DNA of 8,346 nucleotides from an uncultured Methylococcaceae bacterium (lineage in GTDB: Bacteria; Pseudomonadota; Gammaproteobacteria; Methylococcales; Methylococcaceae). The notes below the pieces were generated by a model, which was not told where the DNA came from, searched no databases, and worked only from the letters and a program-made list of their open reading frames with translations. Numbering within the stretch: position 1 is the first letter of the stretch; every line of letters starts with the position of its first letter. Shown here piece after piece: positions 1 through 6,386 of this stretch. Both the position numbers and the translations under genes were made by a program. Where the stretch lies: assembly GCA_903910005.1 (NCBI GenBank), contig CAIVXW010000222.1, positions 1 to 8,346 on the forward strand, written 5' to 3'.

Positions 1-623
1 AGTAGAGCCATATCGGCCTTGCGCAGGGCAAACAGGCCGTTGGTGACTACACCAGGAATATCGTTGATGGTTTTTTCCAGTTCGACCGGATCCAGTACGG
101 TCAGATTGTGTACATCCAGAATGTGATTGCCATTGTCAGTCACACAATTTTGCCGCCATTGCGGTTGCCCTCCCAGCTTGACCAGTTCCCGCGCCACGAA
201 ACTGCGTGACATGGGAATCACCTCTACCGGCAGGGGAAACTTGCCGAGTACGTCCACAAACTTGGTTTCATCGGCGATACAAAGGAACTTCCGGCTCGCT
301 GCCCCGATGATCTTCTCCCGGGTCAAGGCTCCGCCGCCGCCCTTCAGCATTTGCAGATGGGCATTGATCTCGTCGGCTCCATCCACATAAATATCCAGGG
401 TTCCCACCTCGTTCAAATCCAGTACCGGAATGCCCAGTTGCTTGAGTCGGGCGGTCGTTCCTTCCGAACTGGATACGGCTCCCTCCAGATTTTGCCGAAG
501 ATCCGCCAGCATTTCGATCAGGTAGTTGACCGTCGACCCGGTGCCTACCCCCAGGATCGGCGTACTTCTGACGTAATCCAGAGCCGCCTCAGCCACCTTC
601 CGCTTCAATTCATCTTGTGTCAT
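1..623 (-). CDS. rpiA: Ribose-5-phosphate isomerase A, cut at the left edge
   Basis: RpiA interconverts ribose-5-phosphate and ribulose-5-phosphate in the non-oxidative pentose phosphate pathway, in the cytosol. Translation of the minus strand gives 207 codons that align almost without gaps to the 219-residue E. coli enzyme, so only about 12 C-terminal residues lie outside the window. Visible motifs are GVGTGST at 25-31, VDGADE at 80-85 and KGGGG at 94-98. The residues matching the known E. coli catalytic set are all present at the same numbers: Asp81, Asp84, Lys94 and Glu103. The start is the ATG at 623-621, which begins MTQDEL as in E. coli. It is preceded by a good Shine-Dalgarno sequence, AGGAG on the minus strand (634-638), with a 10-base gap. 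The gene is divergent from ilvA, an arrangement also known in Pseudomonas. Nothing in the visible part looks broken. Confidence 0.97.
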   Translation of the reverse strand, partial: MTQDELKRKVAEAALDYVRSTPILGVGTGSTVNYLIEMLADLRQNLEGAVSSSEGTTARLKQLGIPVLDLNEVGTLDIYVDGADEINAHLQMLKGGGGALTREKIIGAASRKFLCIADETKFVDVLGKFPLPVEVIPMSRSFVARELVKLGGQPQWRQNCVTDNGNHILDVHNLTVLDPVELEKTINDIPGVVTNGLFALRKADMAL

Positions 624-664
624 TTTTCTGTTGCTCCTGTCGTAAAACCAATACCATAGCGATC

Positions 665-676
665 CACCTGAAGGTG
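665..676. repeat. Short perfect dyad in the rpiA-ilvA divergent spacer
   Basis: CACCT and AGGTG flank a two-base centre (GA). This dyad lies between the two divergent start codons, 42 bases upstream of rpiA and 80 bases upstream of ilvA. With such a small centre it is more likely a protein-binding dyad than an RNA hairpin, but a 5-base arm can occur by chance. No known operator is recognised. Confidence 0.25.
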
Positions 677-731
677 AATTTTGCCCGAATCATGATAACC
701 GGGTCAGAGCCCCCCTGTCACGGTCAACCTG

Positions 732-737
732 TATAAA
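732..737 (+). promoter_or_regulatory. Possible -10 element for ilvA
   Basis: TATAAA matches the sigma70 -10 consensus at five of six positions and lies 18 bases before the ilvA ATG. No convincing -35 hexamer is found 16-18 bases upstream, where the sequence is C-rich. If used, the transcript would have a leader of only about a dozen bases, in keeping with the weak ribosome binding site of ilvA. No leader peptide or attenuator for branched-chain amino acids can be fitted in this spacer. Confidence 0.25.
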
Positions 738-755
738 ACGGATTAGTCCAAACAC

Positions 756-2312
756 ATGCTGCAACACTACATAGAACGCATTCTCCGCGCCCGGGTTTAT
801 GACGTGGCCGTGGAAACACCACTGGATCAGGCACCCCTCCTGTCGCGGCGTTATGACAACGCCATTTACCTCAAACGAGAGGATTTGCAGCCGGTTTTTT
901 CCTTCAAACTACGTGGAGCCTACAACAAGATCGCCGGTCTGGACGCCCAGGCCCGAGCCACCGGGGTCATCGCGGCCTCGGCCGGTAATCACGCCCAGGG
1001 CGTTGCCCTGGCCGGGCAGAAGCTGGGCATCAAAACCCTGATCGTCATGCCCCTCACCACCCCTGACATCAAGGTCAAGGCGGTACGCTGGCGCGGAGGG
1101 GAGATTGTGCTGAAAGGCGATTCCTACGACGAGGCATACGAATATGCCGTGCAACTGGCCCGGGAACAGCGACTGACTTTCGTCCACCCGTATGACGACC
1201 CCGATGTCATTGCCGGACAAGGCACCATCGGCATGGAAATCCTCCGGCAAATTCGTCCGCACCGGCCTTTTGCCGACGATATCCACGCGATCTTTGTCCC
1301 GGTGGGGGGGGGCGGTTTAATCGCCGGCATTGCGGCCTACATCAAATTCGTGCGACCGGATATCCGGATTATCGGCGTAGAACCGGACGATGCCGACTGC
1401 CTCAATCAGGCACTGATAGCCGGGGAACGGGTCGTGCTGCGTCAGGTAGGATTATTCGCTGATGGGGTTGCGGTGCGACAGGTGGGGGCAGAACCCTTCC
1501 GTATCGCCAGGCAGTATGTCGATGCGGTGGTGACGGTCAATACCGATGAAATTTGCGCGGCCATCAAGGACATCTTCGATGACACCCGCTCCATCGCCGA
1601 ACCGGCCGGAGCCCTGAGTGTGGCTGGCATGAAGCAATATATCGAACGAACCGGTTTGACCAACCGTTGCCTGATTGCGGTAGAGAGCGGTGCCAACATC
1701 AATTTTGATCGTTTGCGGCACGTTGCCGAACGGGCTCAGGTGGGAGAGCAGCGTGAACTGCTGCTGGCTGTCACCATCCCGGAGCGTCCCGGCAGTTTTC
1801 TTCAGTTTTGCGAGACACTCGGGCGACGCGGCATCACCGAATTCAATTATCGCTATTTTGATGCGGCAGCCGCCCAGGTTTTTCTGGGGGTGGAAATTAC
1901 CGGCAGTGAGGCCGACCGTGAAAGCCTGATGCAACCCTTGCGGCAAGCCGGTTACGGTGTCGTCAACATGACCGGCAACGAACTGGCCATTGAGCATATC
2001 CGCTACATGGTAGGAGGGCACGCCCCGTGTCTGCTGGATGAAGTGGTATACAGTTTTGAATTTCCCGAGCGGCCCGGTGCCCTGCTGAAATTTCTGTCCG
2101 TCATGGGCGGACGCTGGAACATCAGCCTGTTTCACTACCGCAATCACGGCGCGGCGTATGGTCGGGTGCTGATGGGGCTTCAGGTGCCCCCGGCTGAACG
2201 CCAGCAATTGCGTGACTTTCTCGAATCCATGACCTTCGCATGGCGGGACGAAACCGAAAACCCGGCCTACCGGATGTTTGTCGGCGGTAACGAGGGTGGC
2301 GTCAGCCGTTGA
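756..2312 (+). CDS. ilvA: Threonine ammonia-lyase, biosynthetic (threonine deaminase)
   Basis: IlvA is a PLP enzyme that converts L-threonine to 2-oxobutanoate and ammonia, the committed step of isoleucine synthesis. At 518 residues it matches the two-ACT-like-domain biosynthetic form (E. coli 514). The catalytic domain covers roughly residues 10-325. It has the PLP lysine in SFKLRGAYNK (Lys51), the ASAGNHAQG loop at 74-82, and the glycine-rich phosphate-binding GGGGL at 184-188. Two ACT-like regulatory modules follow at about 334-408 and 428-500, each opening with a PERPG sequence. These are the modules that bind isoleucine and valine in the known enzymes, so allosteric feedback control is expected. 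The first ATG is used; the region before it has only a weak Shine-Dalgarno match. The stop overlaps the end of the convergent bfd gene by 11 bases. Presence of both ACT-like modules argues against the catabolic enzyme TdcB. Confidence 0.97.
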   Translation: MLQHYIERILRARVYDVAVETPLDQAPLLSRRYDNAIYLKREDLQPVFSFKLRGAYNKIAGLDAQARATGVIAASAGNHAQGVALAGQKLGIKTLIVMPLTTPDIKVKAVRWRGGEIVLKGDSYDEAYEYAVQLAREQRLTFVHPYDDPDVIAGQGTIGMEILRQIRPHRPFADDIHAIFVPVGGGGLIAGIAAYIKFVRPDIRIIGVEPDDADCLNQALIAGERVVLRQVGLFADGVAVRQVGAEPFRIARQYVDAVVTVNTDEICAAIKDIFDDTRSIAEPAGALSVAGMKQYIERTGLTNRCLIAVESGANINFDRLRHVAERAQVGEQRELLLAVTIPERPGSFLQFCETLGRRGITEFNYRYFDAAAAQVFLGVEITGSEADRESLMQPLRQAGYGVVNMTGNELAIEHIRYMVGGHAPCLLDEVVYSFEFPERPGALLKFLSVMGGRWNISLFHYRNHGAAYGRVLMGLQVPPAERQQLRDFLESMTFAWRDETENPAYRMFVGGNEGGVSR

Positions 2313-2580
2313 CGATGGCTTGGGCAGGGTAACGCTCTGGCCGTCGCCTGACCGTATGTCGCCTGGCCGGGTCAATCTCGACAGACGGCCACCGCGCCGC
2401 CTGCACGGTGCAGGGTTCCAGACAGTCGCTGATGACCTGCCGGACGGCAACGGCACACTTGCCGCACTGGTTACAGGCTCCCAGTTCGCGGCAGACATCC
2501 TGTAGACGGGTGATTCCCTTCGTCTGGACGGTATGCCTGATTTGTCCGTCCGTGACTTGATTGCAGATGCAGATGTACAT
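2302..2580 (-). CDS. bfd: Bacterioferritin-associated ferredoxin with extended C-terminus
   Basis: Bfd is a small [2Fe-2S] protein that delivers electrons to bacterioferritin so that stored iron is reduced and released. The 92-residue product begins MYICICNQVTDGQI, typical of the BFD-like [2Fe-2S] family. Cluster ligands are Cys4, Cys6, Cys39 and Cys42 (CNQCGKC), matching Cys4, 6, 38 and 41 of E. coli Bfd; Cys36 is extra. E. coli Bfd has 64 residues, so the last ~30 residues here, rich in arginine, are an unusual tail that runs into the end of ilvA. The frame stays open upstream to 2862, but the inner ATG at 2580-2578 is chosen: it starts the conserved domain and follows a strong ribosome binding site and an optimally spaced promoter. 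A Fur-type box over that promoter predicts derepression when iron is short. No bacterioferritin gene is adjacent. Confidence 0.92.
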   Translation of the reverse strand: MYICICNQVTDGQIRHTVQTKGITRLQDVCRELGACNQCGKCAVAVRQVISDCLEPCTVQAARWPSVEIDPARRHTVRRRPERYPAQAIVNG

Positions 2581-2587
2581 GGTCAGA

Positions 2588-2594
2588 TCACCTC
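2588..2594 (-). promoter_or_regulatory. Ribosome binding site that fixes the bfd start
   Basis: On the minus strand GAGGTGA lies 7 bases before the ATG at 2580. It is the strongest Shine-Dalgarno match in the window and supports the short Bfd start over any longer reading of the open frame. Confidence 0.8.
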
Positions 2595-2629
2595 TTGTTG
2601 ACAGTGCGGCACCATAATGACGGGCCGCT

Positions 2630-2658
2630 ATCATAGCGCAGATGATAACCGTTATCAA
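2630..2658 (-). promoter_or_regulatory. Sigma70-type promoter of bfd
   Basis: Reading the minus strand, the -35 hexamer TTGATA (2658-2653) and the -10 hexamer TATGAT (2635-2630) each match consensus at five of six positions and are separated by exactly 17 bases. Transcription would start near 2623, giving a leader of about 40 bases before bfd. The Fur-type box covers most of the -35 hexamer and the upstream part of the spacer, so a bound repressor would block RNA polymerase. Confidence 0.75.
2643..2657. promoter_or_regulatory. Fur box (7-1-7 palindrome) over the bfd promoter
   Basis: TGATAACCGTTATCA is a perfect 7-1-7 inverted repeat that differs from the Fur consensus TGATAATnATTATCA by one base in each arm. 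It overlaps the -35 region of the bfd promoter. Fur with bound ferrous iron would repress bfd in iron-rich cells, as known for bfd in enterobacteria and Pseudomonas. It lies 162 bases upstream of the divergent rph, so an effect on the rph cluster is possible but less certain. Confidence 0.85.
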
Positions 2659-2663
2659 TAATC

Positions 2664-2775
2664 GGTGCGGAGTCCGGGTCAAAAACCGGGTTCCCTCGCT
2701 GTAACGGGGGCGATACAACGGCACTCCCGTCAATGAACCCGTGAAGGCACGCCAGGCTGCAACCATCCGGATGCC
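2664..2775 (+). ncRNA. Possible degenerate or compact cobalamin-riboswitch-like element
   Basis: Several pieces on the plus strand resemble the cobalamin (B12) riboswitch core in the right order. A hairpin at 2674-2689 has CCGG arms around a GTCAAAAA loop, like the conserved GGTG-containing hairpin. CGCTGTAACGGGGGCGA at 2697-2713 resembles the invariant CTGTAA segment and its closing G-run. GGCACT at 2720-2725 and GTGAAGGC at 2741-2748 resemble the paired CCACTG and GGGAAGGC segments. GCCAGG at 2751-2756 resembles the start of the B12 box. Against it: the B12 box is not completed by the usual CCTGCC, GGCACT replaces GCCACT so that stem would not close, the element is shorter than usual, and the downstream gene is rph, which has no link to B12. 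It may be decayed, a variant, or chance. Confidence 0.3.
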
Positions 2776-2783
2776 ATTTCCGC

Positions 2784-2789
2784 TATACT
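2784..2789 (+). promoter_or_regulatory. Possible -10 element of the rph-pqqE-prfC cluster
   Basis: TATACT matches the -10 consensus at five of six positions and would start transcription about 24 bases before the rph ATG. No good -35 hexamer is visible at 16-18 bases upstream. If this is the main promoter, the riboswitch-like stretch lies upstream of the transcript and would not control it. Confidence 0.35.
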
Positions 2790-2818
2790 CGCGCCATTTT
2801 TCCAACCAAGAGACCCCC

Positions 2819-3535
2819 ATGAGACCCAGCGGCCGAAATCCTGATGATCTGCGCAACGTCAATCTGATCTGTCACTACACCAAACACGCCGAAGGCTCGG
2901 TACTGGTCGAATTCGGCGACACCCGGGTGTTATGCACGGCCAGTATCGAGGAGCGGGTACCGCCCTTCCTCAAGGGCAAGGGAACGGGCTGGATTACGGC
3001 AGAGTACGGCATGTTGCCGCGTTCTACCCACGAACGGAACCAGCGTGAGGCCTCGCGGGGACGGCAGGGAGGGCGCACCATGGAAATCCAGCGTCTGATT
3101 GGCCGGGCTCTCAGGGCCACGCTGGATCTGAACGCGCTGGGTGAGCGCACGGTGACACTGGATTGCGATGTGCTTCAGGCCGATGGTGGCACCCGTACAG
3201 CGGCCATCACCGGTGGCTATGTCGCCCTGTCACTGGCAGTGCAGCGTCTGATCCGCCAGCGCAAGCTCAAAACCAGTCCCCTGCACGGCCAGATTGCCGC
3301 CGTGTCAGTGGGTATCTGCAAGGGAGTCCCGGTACTTGATCTGGACTACCAGGAAGACAGCGAAGCCGAAACCGACATGAATGTCGTCATGAACGATGCC
3401 GGTGCCTTTATTGAGTTGCAGGGAACCGCTGAAGGCCATGCCTTCCGCCGTGATGAGCTGAATGCCATGCTTGCCCTGGCCGAAACCGGCATCCGTTCGC
3501 TGATGGACATACAGCGACGGGCACTGGAACGCTGA
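2819..3535 (+). CDS. rph: Ribonuclease PH
   Basis: RNase PH is a phosphate-dependent 3'-to-5' exoribonuclease that trims tRNA 3' ends and works as a ring-shaped hexamer in the cytosol. The 238-residue product equals the usual full length and shows the family signature along its whole extent: MRPSGRNPDDLRN at the start, GDTRVLCTAS near residue 40, and an early-middle block with EYGMLPRSTHER and SRGRQGGRTMEIQRLIGRALR. The central block has DCDVLQADGGTRTAAITG, and VLDLDYQEDS then TDMNVVMN carry acidic residues of the phosphorolytic site. Start choice: an in-frame GTG exists at 2741, but the ATG at 2819 gives the conserved N-terminus. The site before it is only a partial Shine-Dalgarno (AAGAGA). 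The C-terminus is intact, unlike the frameshifted rph of E. coli K-12 MG1655. It heads a cluster with pqqE and prfC. Confidence 0.97.
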   Translation: MRPSGRNPDDLRNVNLICHYTKHAEGSVLVEFGDTRVLCTASIEERVPPFLKGKGTGWITAEYGMLPRSTHERNQREASRGRQGGRTMEIQRLIGRALRATLDLNALGERTVTLDCDVLQADGGTRTAAITGGYVALSLAVQRLIRQRKLKTSPLHGQIAAVSVGICKGVPVLDLDYQEDSEAETDMNVVMNDAGAFIELQGTAEGHAFRRDELNAMLALAETGIRSLMDIQRRALER

Positions 3536-3546
3536 ACCGCACCCCC

Positions 3547-4668
3547 ATGACGACCACACCGACTCCCTCGACCCAACCCCGCTGGCTACTGGCCGAACTG
3601 ACCTACGCCTGCCCCCTGCAATGCCCTTACTGCTCCAATCCGGTGGATTATGCCCGCCACGGTGAGGAACTGACCACCGGCGAGTGGCAGCGGGTATTCA
3701 CCGAAGCCCGAGCCATGGGGGCCGTGCAACTGGGCCTGTCCGGCGGAGAACCGCTGACCCGGCCTGATCTGGCCGAACTGGTCACGCACGCCCGTGGGCT
3801 GGGTTATTACGTCAATCTGATTACCTCCGGTTACCGACTGGATGAAGCCCGGATTGCAGCCCTCCGGCAGGCCGGGCTGGATCATATCCAGATCAGCATC
3901 CAGGCACCGGAAAAAACCCTGAACGACCATCTGGCCGGCGTGGAATCATTCGAGCAAAAACGGCAGGTGGCCCGTCTCATCAAACAGCACGGTTATCCGA
4001 TGGTGTTGTGCGTGGTGATTCATCGCCACAACATTCATTTGATGGAGTCCATTCTGGAAATGGCGATGGAATTGGGTGCCGATTATCTGGAACTGGCCAA
4101 CACCCAGTACTATGGCTGGGCGCATCTCAACCGTGATGCCCTGCTGCCGACCCGGGAGCAATTCACCGAGGCCGAGGCCATTGCCCGGGCCTACCGGGAA
4201 AAGCTTGAGGGACGCATGAAAATCTACTATGTCGTACCGGATTTCTACGAAGACCGCCCCAAGGCCTGCATGAACGGCTGGGGCACCACATTCCTGACCA
4301 TTGCACCCGACGGCCTGGCCTTGCCGTGTCACGAGGCTCGCATCCTGCCCGGATTAAACTGTCCCTCGGTGCGGGATATGAGCATTGCCGACATCTGGAA
4401 CCACTCCGAAGCCTTCAACCGCTTTCGCGGCTTCGACTGGATGCAGGAACCCTGTCGCACCTGCCCGGAGCAGGCCCGTGATTTCGGTGGCTGTCGCTGT
4501 CAGGCCTATTTGCTGACCGGCAATCCCGCCGCCGCTGATCCGGTCTGCAGCAAATCCCCGGATCGCTCCCGTATTGAGGCAGCGATCACCCAGGCCCGCA
4601 GCCCGGTCAGTTCCAAACCCCTGGTATTCCGCAACAGCCGCAATTCCAGACAACTTTCATCGCCTTAA
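3547..4668 (+). CDS. pqqE: PqqE, radical SAM enzyme of PQQ biosynthesis
   Basis: PqqE forms the carbon-carbon bond between the glutamate and tyrosine side chains of the PqqA peptide, the first step of PQQ synthesis, working with the chaperone PqqD. The 373-residue product has family length. The radical SAM cluster motif CPLQCPYC gives Cys22, Cys26 and Cys29, followed by the SAM-binding GGEP at 66-69. The C-terminal SPASM region holds the auxiliary-cluster cysteines 241, 261, 303, 306, 316, 318 and 334. It also holds Asp312 in DFGGCRC, the position of the aspartate ligand reported in Methylobacterium PqqE. PqqE-specific sequences such as SNPVDYA, LITSG, HRHNIH, YGWAHLNR and RPKACMNGWG argue against a generic SPASM maturase. 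It starts 11 bases after rph and ends 3 bases before prfC, with no Shine-Dalgarno, so translational coupling to rph is likely. No pqqA, B, C, D or F is in the window. Confidence 0.93.
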   Translation: MTTTPTPSTQPRWLLAELTYACPLQCPYCSNPVDYARHGEELTTGEWQRVFTEARAMGAVQLGLSGGEPLTRPDLAELVTHARGLGYYVNLITSGYRLDEARIAALRQAGLDHIQISIQAPEKTLNDHLAGVESFEQKRQVARLIKQHGYPMVLCVVIHRHNIHLMESILEMAMELGADYLELANTQYYGWAHLNRDALLPTREQFTEAEAIARAYREKLEGRMKIYYVVPDFYEDRPKACMNGWGTTFLTIAPDGLALPCHEARILPGLNCPSVRDMSIADIWNHSEAFNRFRGFDWMQEPCRTCPEQARDFGGCRCQAYLLTGNPAAADPVCSKSPDRSRIEAAITQARSPVSSKPLVFRNSRNSRQLSSP

Positions 4669-4671
4669 CCC

Positions 4672-6252
4672 ATGTCCGAACTCCTCGCAGAACTCCAGCG
4701 CAGGCGCACGTTCGCCATTATTTCCCACCCGGATGCCGGAAAAACCACCCTCACCGAAAAACTGCTGCTGTTTGGCGGTGCCATTCAGTTGGCCGGCTCG
4801 GTCAAGGGACGCAAGGCCGCCCGCCACGCCACCTCTGACTGGATGGAGATGGAAAAACAGCGCGGCATCTCGGTCACAACCTCCGTCATGCAGTTTGAGC
4901 ATAAACACAGCATATTCAATCTGCTCGACACCCCCGGCCACGAAGATTTCTCGGAAGACACCTACCGCACCCTGACCGCCGTCGATTCGGCCCTCATGGT
5001 CATCGACAGTGCCAAGGGGGTGGAGGAACGTACCATCAAGCTGATGGAAGTCTGCCGTCTGCGTGATACGCCCATTCTTACCTTCATCAATAAACTGGAT
5101 CGGGAGGGGCGCGAGCCCATTGAATTACTGGATGAGGTGGAAAGCGTATTGAAAATTCAATGCGCCCCCATGACCTGGCCGATTGGCATGGGCAAACGCT
5201 TCAAGGGTGTGTATCACCTGTACCGGGACGCCATCCAGTTATTCAGCCCCTCCCACGGTGAGCGGATTGTCGAAGGTGAGATCATTCAGGGTCTGGATAA
5301 CCCGCGTCTGGATGAGGTATTGGGCGACCAGGCGGATGAATTGCGGGTAGATATTGAGTTGGTGCAGGGAGCCAGCCACCGTTTTGAACTCGCCGCCTAT
5401 CAGGCCGGAAAACAATCACCGGTCTTTTTCGGTTCAGCCATCAATAATTTCGGGGTGCTTGAATTACTGGATGCATTTGCCGACTACGCCCCGCCGCCGG
5501 AAACCCGCCGGGCCAGAGAGCGTGACGTATCGCCGGCTGAAGACCGGTTCAGCGGATTCGTTTTCAAAATTCAGGCAAACATGGATCCGGCTCACCGTGA
5601 TCGCATTGCCTTCCTGCGAATCTGCTCCGGCCAGTACATCCGGGGCATGAAAATGCACCATGTTCGCACCGGCAAAACCGTCCAGATTGCCAACGCCATC
5701 ACTTTTCAGGCCGATAGTCGTACCAACGTGGAAGAAGCCTATCCCGGCGACATCATCGGACTGCACAACCACGGCACCATCCAGGTGGGTGACACCTTCA
5801 CCCAGGGGGAGTCGCTCAAATATGAAGGCGTACCCTATTTTGCCCCGGAGCTGTTCCGGCGGGTGGTTCTGAAGGATCCGCTACGGGCCAAAGCCCTGCT
5901 CAAGGGCTTGCAACAATTAACCGAGGAAGGGGCAACCCAGTTGTTTCGCCCCCTCAAGAACAACGATCTGATCCTGGGGGCCGTGGGTATTCTCCAGTTT
6001 GATGTGACCGCCTTCCGGCTCAGATCGGAATATAACGTGGAATGTGTTTATGACAACATCAGCGTGACTACCGCCCGCTGGGTGAGTTGTGATGACCCCA
6101 AGAAATTTGAGGAATTCAAACGTAAACTACACGATAACCTGGCAGAAGACGGCAGCGGCTATCTGGTGTATCTCGCAACCAGTCGCGTTAACCTGCAACT
6201 GGCCCAGGAACGCTGGCCTGAGGTACGCTTCAGCGCGACCCGGGAATTGTGA
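4672..6252 (+). CDS. prfC: Peptide chain release factor 3 (RF3)
   Basis: RF3 is a translational GTPase that removes RF1 or RF2 from the ribosome after peptide release. The 526 residues match the usual length (E. coli 529) and align throughout. GTPase motifs are the P-loop SHPDAGKTT at 18-26, the switch I RGIS at 64-67, DTPGH at 86-90, NKLD at 140-143 and GSA at 254-256. The RF3-specific DWMEMEKQRGIS precedes the switch and separates it from EF-G. Domain 2 and the C-terminal domain follow from about residue 275, with HNHGTIQVGDTFTQGE and APELFRRV as family blocks. The ATG is only 3 bases after the pqqE stop and has no clear Shine-Dalgarno, so ribosomes may re-initiate from pqqE. The N-terminus is a few residues shorter than in E. 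coli, which is within normal variation. Confidence 0.97.
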   Translation: MSELLAELQRRRTFAIISHPDAGKTTLTEKLLLFGGAIQLAGSVKGRKAARHATSDWMEMEKQRGISVTTSVMQFEHKHSIFNLLDTPGHEDFSEDTYRTLTAVDSALMVIDSAKGVEERTIKLMEVCRLRDTPILTFINKLDREGREPIELLDEVESVLKIQCAPMTWPIGMGKRFKGVYHLYRDAIQLFSPSHGERIVEGEIIQGLDNPRLDEVLGDQADELRVDIELVQGASHRFELAAYQAGKQSPVFFGSAINNFGVLELLDAFADYAPPPETRRARERDVSPAEDRFSGFVFKIQANMDPAHRDRIAFLRICSGQYIRGMKMHHVRTGKTVQIANAITFQADSRTNVEEAYPGDIIGLHNHGTIQVGDTFTQGESLKYEGVPYFAPELFRRVVLKDPLRAKALLKGLQQLTEEGATQLFRPLKNNDLILGAVGILQFDVTAFRLRSEYNVECVYDNISVTTARWVSCDDPKKFEEFKRKLHDNLAEDGSGYLVYLATSRVNLQLAQERWPEVRFSATREL

Positions 6253-6290
6253 TCCGGATGGCATCCATCTTCCATCTTCCACCTTCACTG

Positions 6291-6321
6291 AGGGGAGGGT
6301 ATACTTGAGCAACCCCTTCCT
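6291..6321 (+). other. Imperfect hairpin after prfC
   Basis: AGGGGAGGGT (6291-6300) can pair with ACCCCTTCCT (6312-6321) over ten positions, with two G-U pairs and one mismatch, around an 11-base loop. No T-tract follows, so it does not qualify as an intrinsic terminator. It could protect the 3' end of the rph-pqqE-prfC transcript. A TATACT at 6300-6305 lies inside it and might instead be a -10 element for the next gene, although no -35 hexamer is seen. Confidence 0.3.
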
Positions 6322-6332
6322 GCGTTGAACCT

Positions 6333-6349
6333 CAACTGAAGGGCAGTTG
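6333..6349 (+). other. Small perfect hairpin upstream of the adhesin-like gene
   Basis: CAACTG and CAGTTG pair perfectly around a five-base loop, AAGGG. It lies 81 bases after prfC and 37 bases before the next ATG. No T-run follows directly, so a termination role is doubtful. It may sit in the leader of the downstream gene. Confidence 0.3.
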
Positions 6350-6386
6350 GAATCCTGATCCCTTCGACTGTTTTACCTAACCGGAA

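Noticed and set aside
127..659. Two plus-strand open frames at 127-390 and 351-659
   Set aside because: Both are antisense to rpiA, whose minus-strand frame matches the known enzyme residue by residue. They have no family features.
1452..2498. Long open frame on the minus strand (348 codons) antisense to ilvA and running past its end
   Set aside because: It lies opposite a fully conserved ilvA, shows no recognisable domain, and overlaps bfd in another frame. It is a by-product of the high-GC codon pattern.
2741..2818. Upstream GTG start for RNase PH, adding 26 residues
   Set aside because: The extra residues are not part of the family, and the ATG at 2819 gives the standard MRPSGR N-terminus and the usual 238-residue length.
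2581..2862. Longer N-terminus for Bfd reaching back to 2862
   Set aside because: It would cross the bfd promoter, the Fur box and the start of rph. The conserved domain starts at the ATG at 2580, which has a strong ribosome binding site.
6291..6349. Intrinsic terminator after prfC
   Set aside because: Two hairpins exist, but neither is followed by a T-tract, so they are listed only as structures.
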